A stretch of DNA of 11,285 nt. Source: Pseudomonadota bacterium (lineage in GTDB: Bacteria > Pseudomonadota > Gammaproteobacteria > Burkholderiales > Burkholderiaceae_D). The notes under the pieces are model-generated. The model was not told the DNA's origin, did not search any database, and saw only the letters and a program-made list of their open reading frames with translations. Of the stretch, positions 5,465 through 11,285 are shown in pieces; position 1 is the stretch's first letter; every line of letters begins with the position of its first letter. The stretch is from assembly GCA_023416415.1 (NCBI GenBank), contig JAEZHR010000036.1:1-11285 (forward strand), given 5' to 3'. Made by a program: the position numbers and the translations under genes.

Positions 5465-5522
5465 GCAAAGTTCCTGGGCGCCTGCAAACCGGTCGGCACA
5501 GACACAATCGATGTAAAACCGA

Positions 5523-5553
5523 AGTGTGCGCCTTCCGGTGGAGGGAAGGTCAA
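5523..5553 (-). promoter_or_regulatory. CueR-type (MerR-family) copper promoter for copG
   Basis: On the minus strand, TTGACC (-35, 5553-5548), a 19-base spacer, then CACACT (-10, 5528-5523). The spacer region holds CCTTCC-N7-GGAAGG, a perfect 6-bp dyad of the form found at CueR-controlled copper promoters such as E. coli copA. Predicted start near 5516 gives a leader of about 52 bases before copG. It shares GGGAAGGTCAAGCA (plus strand) with the copZ promoter, so one regulator probably serves both. Confidence 0.8.
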
Positions 5554-5555
5554 GC

Positions 5556-5596
5556 AAAAAAAAACCGGGCGCAAAACCATTCGGTTTCGCGCCCGG
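5556..5596 (-). terminator. Intrinsic terminator of the Tim44-like gene
   Basis: On the minus strand a 14-bp stem (8 bp CCGGGCGC/GCGCCCGG, one G-U wobble, then 5 bp) with a 4-base loop is followed at once by nine T residues. It starts 13 bases after the stop codon at 5610. The T-tract ends only two bases from the -35 of the copG promoter, insulating copG from read-through. Confidence 0.93.
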
Positions 5597-5609
5597 CGTT
5601 CTGCTGCAA

Positions 5610-6506
5610 TTACTGCACTTGCTGGATGCCGGCGAGCAACCAGCCGCCATTGCCGGAAACCGGCTTGGTCAGGTTCCAGACCTCGGCGAAGGGCTGCAGC
5701 GCAGCACCGTCTTCTTCCTTGATCATGCCGTTGAAACGCACGCTGACCATGTAGTCATTGCCAATGGTTTCCACGCCCAGCACCTCGGCCTCGATCTGCG
5801 CGACGTCGGTGTGGTTGGCGGTGTCGCCACGTTCTTGCAGCTGCATGCGCAGTTCGGCGAACATTTCCGGCGTGGTGAACTCGCGGATGTCGTCCACGTT
5901 GCCGGCATCCCAGGCCGCTTGCAGGCGGATGAACTGGGTCTTGGCGGTGCGGGCAAAGCCGGCGGCATCGAAGTCGGCCGGCATGGTCCAGGTACCCGCG
6001 TTGGCCGCGCTGCCTGCCTGCACGCTGTCAGCCTGGAAAGCGGCCGGTTGCTGCGGTTCGATGCGCGAGCCGATTTCCGGCGTCGGCGTCGCATAGGCCG
6101 GCTGCAAACCGCTTCGTGCCGCAGGTCCGCCATTCTTGCGGGCAAACATGCGGTAGATGAAGTAGGCGGCAGCTGCCAGCAGTGCGACGGTCAGGATCGT
6201 GCCGATCATGCTGGCCAGTGCGCCACCGATGCCGAGATGCGACAGCAAGGCGCCGAGACCGAGTCCGAGCAGGGCGCCGCCGAGCAGACCCTTCCACATG
6301 CTGGGCTTCTGGGCCTGAGCCGCGCCCGCTTGGTTCTGGCGCTGCATCGGGGCTGCCTGTTGCGCCGGCGGCGTGGCCTGACGGCTGACATTGTTCGACT
6401 GCTTGCCGAACGAGCCGCCGCCGCCCATGCGCCGCGCTTCCGCGTCGGTCACGACCATCGACAAGCTACCCACGGCAATCATTAGCGTGAGCAAGAATTT
6501 TTTCAT
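5610..6506 (-). CDS. Tim44-like domain membrane-associated protein
   Basis: A 298-residue protein with an N-terminal signal or anchor (1-24, ending DAEA), the recurring RRMGGGGSFGKQ motif (25-36), a Gln/Ala/Pro-rich linker, and a Gly/Ala/Leu-rich double hydrophobic segment (about 74-92 and 97-119, ending AAAAYFIYRMF). After a second linker, a C-terminal Tim44-like domain spans about 178-298 (AKTQFIRLQAAWDAGNVDDIREFTT, ending in GGWLLAGIQQVQ). This architecture is common in beta- and gammaproteobacteria; the bacterial role is unsettled, and a membrane or envelope function is inferred from topology. The start at 6506 has AGGAGG 6 bases upstream. Single gene, with terminators on both sides. Confidence 0.9.
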   Translation of the reverse strand: MKKFLLTLMIAVGSLSMVVTDAEARRMGGGGSFGKQSNNVSRQATPPAQQAAPMQRQNQAGAAQAQKPSMWKGLLGGALLGLGLGALLSHLGIGGALASMIGTILTVALLAAAAYFIYRMFARKNGGPAARSGLQPAYATPTPEIGSRIEPQQPAAFQADSVQAGSAANAGTWTMPADFDAAGFARTAKTQFIRLQAAWDAGNVDDIREFTTPEMFAELRMQLQERGDTANHTDVAQIEAEVLGVETIGNDYMVSVRFNGMIKEEDGAALQPFAEVWNLTKPVSGNGGWLLAGIQQVQ

Positions 6507-6585
6507 GTGTTTCCTCCTGGTGGTTGCGGCGTCGTGCCCGACACGGGCGCGCACGCGCGCAGTGGACGGATGCTAGACGCACCCC

Positions 6586-6625
6586 ATAAATAATAAAAGC
6601 GAAGTAAAAAGAAGAATTTCTTCGC
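6586..6625 (-). terminator. Probable intrinsic terminator after sbtB
   Basis: On the minus strand GCGAAG (6625-6620) pairs with CTTCGC (6604-6599), extended by AAA/TTT pairs across one bulged A, and is followed by the T-rich stretch TTTTATTATTTAT. It lies 11 bases beyond the sbtB stop. The stem is AU-rich and looped, so efficiency may be moderate. AT-rich content stands out against the GC-rich surroundings. Confidence 0.65.
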
Positions 6626-6636
6626 AAAAACCGCAG

Positions 6637-6945
6637 TCAGTATTTCGCCGGGCGCAGCACCTTCACGTCCGCAAAGTACATGGTCACGCTGTAGTACGGC
6701 GCGTAAGCGGTGAGCACATGGCGCGCGATCTGGTCGGCCACCGGCTCTTCGCACACGATCTCCATGTGGATCGTGCGTTCGGCCTCGATCATACCGGAAC
6801 GCTCGCCCTCGGTCCCCCCGCCGCGCACATCGAAGATCGTATAGCCGTGCGCGCCGTAGCGTTTTGCATCCTGCACGAGGCGCTTCTCCAATGCCGCTTC
6901 GGCAATGATGACCAGCAGCTGGCGCGGAAATTTCTCGAGTGTCAT
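6637..6945 (-). CDS. sbtB: PII-like regulator of SbtA (SbtB type)
   Basis: A 102-residue PII-superfamily protein. The ferredoxin-like strands are KFPRQLLVIIAEAALEKRLVQDAKRYG (5-31), given here as a span, and HMEIVCEEPVADQIARHVL (60-78). The T-loop region is GYTIFDVRGGGTEGERSG (34-51), which in SbtB proteins carries the nucleotide-binding Gly-rich segment and contacts the transporter. Cyanobacterial SbtB binds AMP, ADP, ATP or cAMP and inhibits SbtA. The C-terminal CGPxGC redox loop of some cyanobacterial SbtB is absent; the protein ends VLRPAKY. The start at 6945 follows GAGAGG; longer frames upstream overlap sbtA. It lies 10 bases after the sbtA stop, so the two are surely one operon. Confidence 0.87.
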   Translation of the reverse strand: MTLEKFPRQLLVIIAEAALEKRLVQDAKRYGAHGYTIFDVRGGGTEGERSGMIEAERTIHMEIVCEEPVADQIARHVLTAYAPYYSVTMYFADVKVLRPAKY

Positions 6946-6955
6946 GACGAGCCTC

Positions 6956-7927
6956 TCAGGAGGTAAGCATGTTGGCAAGCCGGATGTAAAGCGGAATGCC
7001 GACGACGACGTTGAACGGGAAGGTGATGCCGAGAGAAAGCGTGATCGACAGCGCGGCGTTGGCCTGCGGGACCGCGATGCGCATGGCGGTCGGTGCGGCG
7101 ATGTAGCTGCAGCTGGCGGCGAGCGTGGCGAGAACGGCAACGCCACCGGTTGACAGGCCGAGCGCAAGGCCGACCAGGGCGCCGAGCACGGACAACAGCG
7201 GCGGCAGCCCGAGGCCGATGATGAAGATGGTCATGCCGAAACGGCGCACTTCGGTCAGCCGGCCACCGGCGACCAGCCCCAGCTCCAGCAGGAACAGGGC
7301 CAGCACACCCTTGAACGGATCGATGAACAGTGCCTTGATCGGTGCCGTGCCGGCCTCGCCCGCGATCGCGCCAATGACGAGGCCGCCGACAAGCAGCAGC
7401 ACGCTCTTGCCAATCAGCACATCGTGGAGCAGTGCCCCCCAGCGCGTCGGGCCCGCATCAGCGCCACGCGCAAACATGCGCGCCAGCAGCACACCGGCCA
7501 CGAGGCCCGGCATTTCCATCAGCGCCACCCAAAGCGCAGCATGGCTTTCGTAGGGAATGCCGGCTTCGGCCAGGGTCGCCGTGACGACCGCAAACGTCAC
7601 CACGCTGACCGAACCGTAGTGTGCACCGATGGCCGCGCTGTCTGCCGCGGAAAGGCGCAGCATGCGCAGCAGCGGAAACACTAGCAGCGGAATGGCGAAA
7701 CTCATCAGCACGACCGCGCCGATCTGGGGCATCAGGCCGAGCAGCGGCTGTTTCGACAACTCGATCCCCCCCTTCAGGCCGATGGCCAGCAGCAGGTAGA
7801 TCGACAGGGTTTCGTACAAGGCCTCGGGAAGGCGCAGGTCGGACTTGAGCAGGCGGGCGATGACACCCAGCAGGAAAAAGAAGACGACGACGTCGATCAT
7901 GACGGGAAGCAAGACGAGGAAGCGCAC
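6956..7927 (-). CDS. sbtA: SbtA-family sodium-dependent bicarbonate transporter
   Basis: A 323-residue integral membrane protein with about ten hydrophobic segments. SbtA-family (DUF897) signatures are LPEALYETLSIYLLLAIGLKGG (33-54, as a span), GAHYGSVSVVTFAV (101-114), ALMEMPGLVAGVLLAR (135-150) and SYIAAPTAMRIAVPQAN (274-290), followed by SLGITFPFNVVVGIPLY near 298-314. The family moves bicarbonate with sodium into the cytosol. Outside cyanobacteria it may supply bicarbonate for carboxylations or pH balance; no carbon-fixation gene is visible here, so substrate is by family only. The start is a GTG at 7927 with AGGA upstream. An ATG at 7900 (MIDVVVFFFLLG) is a real alternative, and GATAAT at 7933-7928 could then be a -10 element. 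Divergent from ku. Confidence 0.9.
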   Translation of the reverse strand: MRFLVLLPVMIDVVVFFFLLGVIARLLKSDLRLPEALYETLSIYLLLAIGLKGGIELSKQPLLGLMPQIGAVVLMSFAIPLLVFPLLRMLRLSAADSAAIGAHYGSVSVVTFAVVTATLAEAGIPYESHAALWVALMEMPGLVAGVLLARMFARGADAGPTRWGALLHDVLIGKSVLLLVGGLVIGAIAGEAGTAPIKALFIDPFKGVLALFLLELGLVAGGRLTEVRRFGMTIFIIGLGLPPLLSVLGALVGLALGLSTGGVAVLATLAASCSYIAAPTAMRIAVPQANAALSITLSLGITFPFNVVVGIPLYIRLANMLTS

Positions 7928-8008
7928 ATTATCCTACAGGCGCACTGAACGAACTTGGCCGGGTGAACTGTGTCGAATCGATAAACATTGTTTTCCGGAC
8001 AAGAAGCC

Positions 8009-8890
8009 ATGCCCCGCACACTCTGGAAAGGCGCGATCAGCTTCGGCCTGCTGCACGCGCCGGTCGGCCTTTACTCCGCCGCCCGCGACGAAGGCGTGGA
8101 TTTCGACTGGCTGCACCGCGAGACGCTGCAACCGGTCGGCTACAAGCGCGTGGTCAAGGAGACCGGCGATGAAGTCGCCAGGGAAGACATCGTCAAGGGC
8201 GTGAAATACGACGATCAGTACGTCGTCCTGTCGGATGAGGAGATCACGGCCGCCAACGTGAAGTCGACGCACACGATCGACATCCTCGGCTTCACCGAAG
8301 CCGAGGATGTCAGCTTCCTGTTCTTCGAGAAGCCCTACTATCTCGCGCCGCAGAAGGGCGGCGAAAAGGTTTATGCGCTGCTGCGCGAAGCCCTGCTCGA
8401 TACGAAGAAAATCGGCGTGGCACTGGTGGTATTGCACAACAAGCAGCATCTGGCCGCCCTGATCGCGACCCCGCACGTACTGGTGCTCAACACCTTGCGC
8501 TGGGCCAGCGAGGTGTTGAACGCGGACGACCTGAACCTGCCTCCGGCCGGCCTGAAGTCGGCCCAGGTCAAGCCGAAGGAAGTCGAGATGGCGCGCCAGC
8601 TGATCGAAAACATGCGCGCGGAAGGGGACCCGGAGCAGTACCGTGACACCTTCCACGACGACATCATGGCGCTGGTGAAGAAAAAGTACGAGGCGGGCGA
8701 GGCACACACGATCAACGCGCCGAAGATACAGATGCCGGAAGAAGAGGCCGCCGACGTGGATCTGACCGAACTGTTGCGACGCAGCCTGCAGGGCACGCAT
8801 TCGCAAAGCGGAGGGGAAAGCAAGGAAGACCACAAAAAGGCGCCGCCTGCCCGCAAGAGTGCGGGGCGGACGTCCAGATCCGCGCACTGA
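8009..8890 (+). CDS. ku: Bacterial Ku, DNA end-binding protein for non-homologous end joining
   Basis: A 293-residue homodimeric Ku. The N-terminus MPRTLWKGAISFGLLHAPVGLYSA, the block HTIDILGFTEAEDV (about 91-104), YYLAPQKGGEKVYALL and the DLNLPP segment are typical of the bacterial Ku core, which forms a ring around DNA ends. The C-terminal tail (about 265-293) is basic and Ser/Lys/Arg-rich (HKKAPPARKSAGR), the part known in other bacterial Ku proteins to affect DNA binding and LigD recruitment. Length equals that of Pseudomonas Ku. The start at 8009 matches the family N-terminus; a TTG at 7988 in frame is not needed. The ribosome site (AAGAAG, close to ATG) is weak. Three bases separate its stop from ligD. 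Confidence 0.96.
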   Translation: MPRTLWKGAISFGLLHAPVGLYSAARDEGVDFDWLHRETLQPVGYKRVVKETGDEVAREDIVKGVKYDDQYVVLSDEEITAANVKSTHTIDILGFTEAEDVSFLFFEKPYYLAPQKGGEKVYALLREALLDTKKIGVALVVLHNKQHLAALIATPHVLVLNTLRWASEVLNADDLNLPPAGLKSAQVKPKEVEMARQLIENMRAEGDPEQYRDTFHDDIMALVKKKYEAGEAHTINAPKIQMPEEEAADVDLTELLRRSLQGTHSQSGGESKEDHKKAPPARKSAGRTSRSAH

Positions 8891-8893
8891 GTC

Positions 8894-11285
8894 ATGCCGG
8901 GCAGCCTCGCCACCTACCTTGCCAAGCGCAATTTCGCGCACACGCCCGAGCCGCGCGGTGAACACGCCGGCGCGGCCGAACAGCCGCGTTTCGTCGTCCA
9001 GAAACATCAGGCGCGGCGCCTGCACTACGACTTCCGGCTGGAGATCGGCGGCACGCTGAAGAGCTGGGCAGTGCCGAAGGGGCCGAGCCTGCGCCCGTCC
9101 GACAAGCGCCTTGCGATACACGTCGAAGACCATCCGCTCGACTATCTCGACTTCGAAGGTGACATTCCGCCGGGCCAGTACGGTGCCGGCCACGTCGAGG
9201 TCTGGGATATCGGCACCTGGGAGCCGATCGGCGACCCGGTCGCCGGATACGAAGCCGGCCGTCTGCACTTCGTGCTCGACGGCGAGAAACTGCACGGCAC
9301 ATGGAAGCTGGTGCGTACCGGCATGCGCGGGCACTCGGACAAGGAGCAATGGTTCCTCATCAAGGAAAAGGACGAGGCGGCGCGGACGGACTTCGACATC
9401 GTCGAAGCACTGCCGAACAGCGTACTGCGCAGTGACGGCAAGGCGAATGGCGCGCCGAAGGCGCAGGCCGCAACAGAGCCAACTGCCAGGCAGGGCGCAA
9501 ACATCTCCGCCGGCAAGAAGAAGACGGCAAAGCCTGCCTTATGCAAGGCGCCGCTGCCGGCACGGCTGTCGCCGCAGCTGGCAACCCTGGTCGATGCCGT
9601 GCCCGAGGAGGGTGATTGGCTGTATGAAGTCAAATACGACGGCTATCGCGTTATGGCCCGCGTGGAAGGCGGCAAGGCACGCCTGTTCACCCGCGATGGC
9701 CATGACTGGACCGCTCGCCTTCCGCGGCAAGCCGAAGCCATCGAATCCCTGGGCCTGGAGAGTGCATGGCTCGATGGCGAGATCGTCGTGCTCGACGATG
9801 CGGGCGTGCCCTCCTTCCAGTTGCTGCAGAACGCCTTCGATCGCAACAACACGAAGCGCATCGTCTACTTCCTCTTCGACCTTCCCTATCTGAACGGCTA
9901 CGACCTGCGCAAGCACTCGCTGCTGGAACGACGGCATGCGCTGGAAGAGATGCTGGCCGATCACGAGAGCGATGTGCTGCGCTACAGCGTGCAGCTTCAG
10001 CAGCCGCCGCAGCAGCTGCTCGACAGCGCCTGCGAACTGGCGCTCGAAGGACTGATCGGCAAGCGCGCCGATGCGCAGTATGTGAGCGCGCGCAGTTCTG
10101 ACTGGATCAAGCTCAAGTGCCGGCGACGCCAGGAGATGGTGATCGCCGGCTACACCGAGCCGCAAGGCAGACGTCAATTCTTCGGGGCGCTGCTGCTGGG
10201 CTACTACGATGAGGACGGCAAGCTGCGCTATGCGGGCAAGGTCGGCACCGGCTTCGATGGCCAGCAGCTGGCAGAACTGCATCGCAAGATGCAGCCACTG
10301 GAACAACACGCCTGTCCGTTCCCGCAGCCGCCGCCGGGCCTGCATGGCGTGCACTGGCTGCGACCGAAGCTGGTGGCAGAGATTTCATTTGCGGAGTGGA
10401 CGCAGGACGATGCGCTGCGCCACGCGGTCTTTCACGGCCTGCGCAGCGACAAGCCGGCCGCACAGGTGAAACGCGAGCGCGCAACGCATCTGCCGACCCA
10501 GCCGCACGCCCTTCACATACCGGTGCGCAAGCAGACCGAACCCGTGCTCGAAGGCATCCGGATCACCCACGCAGAGCGCGTGATCGACAGTGCGAGCCAC
10601 GCCAGCAAGATCGAACTGGCCCGCTACTACCAGCAGATCGCTCCACTGATCCTGCCCTGGCTGGCGAATCGTCCGGTCTACCTGCTGCGCCTGCCCGACG
10701 GCGTCGGCGGCGAAACCTTCTTTCAGAAGCACGGTTCGCACATGGAGATTCCGGGCGTGCGCAAGCTGAACGCGCAACTGCTCTCCGGCCGCGCGCCGCT
10801 GATGGCGATCGAAACGCCCAAGGCGCTGGTCGGTGCGGCGCAGATGGGCACGATCGAGCTGCACGTGCCGAACGTGACGGCGGATCGTATCGATCGCCCG
10901 GACTGCATGGTGTTCGACCTCGACCCCGATCCCGATCTGCCGTGGAGCGCCGTGCTGGAAGCGGCGAAACTCACCCATGTCGTCCTAGATGAACTCGGCC
11001 TGCGCAGCTTTCCGAAAACCAGCGGCGGCAAGGGCCTGCACCTGGTCGTGCCGCTGACACGCCGGCATGACTGGGAAACGGTCTCCGCCTTTGCGCTGGC
11101 GGTTGCGCAGCACTTGGCGCGCATGCTGCCGCAGCACTTTTCGGCGAAGATGGGCGCGAAAAACCGCATCGGCAAGATCTTCGTCGACACCCTGCGCAAC
11201 GGACGCTCGGCCAGCACCGTGGCGCCGTACTCTGTTCGGGCGCGCCCACGCCTGCCGGTCTCGGTGCCGGTCGCATGGGATGAAC
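8894..11285 (+). CDS. ligD: LigD, multifunctional ATP-dependent DNA ligase (3' end truncated by window)
   Basis: 797 codons are open to the window edge; the end of the polymerase domain is missing. Domain order is PE-LIG-POL, as in Pseudomonas LigD. Phosphoesterase (about 28-160): HQARRLHYDFRLE with His38, His44, Asp46 and Arg48, plus IHVEDHPLDY with His76 and His80. Ligase (about 220-520): nucleotidyl motif KYDGYR with catalytic Lys247, LDGEIVVLD (293-301), EGLIGK (385-390) and DWIKLK (403-408). Polymerase/primase (about 550 on): FDLDPDPDLPW with Asp675 and Asp677, and SGGKGLHLVVPL (710-721). It repairs double-strand breaks with Ku by end trimming, gap filling and sealing. In the same frame as ku, it starts 3 bases after the ku stop, with no ribosome site of its own, so translational coupling is likely. 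HVPN replaces the more usual HxWN at 657-660. Confidence 0.97.
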   Translation, partial: MPGSLATYLAKRNFAHTPEPRGEHAGAAEQPRFVVQKHQARRLHYDFRLEIGGTLKSWAVPKGPSLRPSDKRLAIHVEDHPLDYLDFEGDIPPGQYGAGHVEVWDIGTWEPIGDPVAGYEAGRLHFVLDGEKLHGTWKLVRTGMRGHSDKEQWFLIKEKDEAARTDFDIVEALPNSVLRSDGKANGAPKAQAATEPTARQGANISAGKKKTAKPALCKAPLPARLSPQLATLVDAVPEEGDWLYEVKYDGYRVMARVEGGKARLFTRDGHDWTARLPRQAEAIESLGLESAWLDGEIVVLDDAGVPSFQLLQNAFDRNNTKRIVYFLFDLPYLNGYDLRKHSLLERRHALEEMLADHESDVLRYSVQLQQPPQQLLDSACELALEGLIGKRADAQYVSARSSDWIKLKCRRRQEMVIAGYTEPQGRRQFFGALLLGYYDEDGKLRYAGKVGTGFDGQQLAELHRKMQPLEQHACPFPQPPPGLHGVHWLRPKLVAEISFAEWTQDDALRHAVFHGLRSDKPAAQVKRERATHLPTQPHALHIPVRKQTEPVLEGIRITHAERVIDSASHASKIELARYYQQIAPLILPWLANRPVYLLRLPDGVGGETFFQKHGSHMEIPGVRKLNAQLLSGRAPLMAIETPKALVGAAQMGTIELHVPNVTADRIDRPDCMVFDLDPDPDLPWSAVLEAAKLTHVVLDELGLRSFPKTSGGKGLHLVVPLTRRHDWETVSAFALAVAQHLARMLPQHFSAKMGAKNRIGKIFVDTLRNGRSASTVAPYSVRARPRLPVSVPVAWDE

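Noticed and set aside
5465..5650. N-terminal extension of CopG
   Set aside because: It would run through the CueR-type promoter and the intrinsic terminator and would bury the signal peptide.
6547..6560. Alternating purine-pyrimidine run GCGCGCACGCGCGC (possible Z-DNA)
   Set aside because: Fourteen bases in a GC-rich leader; short runs of this kind are expected by chance and no function is indicated.
6946..7167. N-terminal extension of the PII-like protein
   Set aside because: It overlaps sbtA in another frame, is Ser/Arg/Pro-rich, and is not PII-like.
7950..8008. TTGGCC and GATAAA as a possible ku promoter
   Set aside because: Spacing is not optimal for the matching hexamers (19 bases) and the elements match the consensus poorly.
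7934..9349. 471-residue open frame on the minus strand opposite ku and ligD
   Set aside because: It is antisense to two well-recognised genes, is rich in Arg/Val/Leu/Gln as expected from GC-rich antisense, and has no recognisable motif.

Overview
The window is GC-rich bacterial DNA, densely packed with genes, and reads as the chromosome of a Gram-negative proteobacterium. The best guess is a betaproteobacterium of the Burkholderiales/Oxalobacteraceae type. This rests on family resemblance: signal peptides, a DsbD-type periplasmic domain, CopG, a PE-LIG-POL LigD beside Ku, and an SbtA/SbtB pair. I could not run a search to confirm the taxon. No rRNA, tRNA, IS element, prophage gene or CRISPR array was seen, and no gap between genes exceeds 300 bases.

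Layout. (1) 43-2240: a small acidic FPASDP-motif protein (-), an Old Yellow Enzyme family ene-reductase (+), and an unrecognised 217-residue protein (-). (2) 2389-5464: a copper-handling cluster. It holds a Crp/Fnr regulator (-); a divergent secreted His-rich Spy/CnrR-like protein (+); a copper chaperone with an HMA domain (-); a 19-cysteine Csp-type cytosolic copper store (+); and a probable two-gene unit (-) of the copper protein CopG (DUF411) followed by a stand-alone DsbD alpha domain. (3) 5610-7927: a Tim44-like membrane protein with a strong terminator (-), and upstream of it an sbtA-sbtB bicarbonate transporter/PII-like pair (-) with its own terminator. (4) 8009-11285: the ku-ligD non-homologous end-joining pair (+). 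LigD runs off the right edge with 797 residues in the window.

How it fits together. The copper cluster seems to answer to two regulators. Two sites of CueR/HmrR (MerR-family) type, sharing 14 identical bases, lie 1.6 kb apart, one in front of the chaperone gene and one in front of copG-dsbD alpha. No MerR-family gene is in the window, so that regulator must be encoded elsewhere. The local Crp/Fnr gene begins inside a perfect 20-bp palindrome with Fnr-like geometry. The palindrome is centred where a class II activator would sit for the divergent His-rich gene. A second Fnr-like box lies upstream of the copper store. The proposed division of labour is: periplasmic copper binding (His-rich protein, CopG), periplasmic thiol reduction (DsbD alpha), cytosolic delivery (HMA chaperone) and cytosolic storage (Csp), with copper sensing and possibly a redox or oxygen-linked signal combined at the promoters. 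This regulatory layout is the most interesting part of the window.
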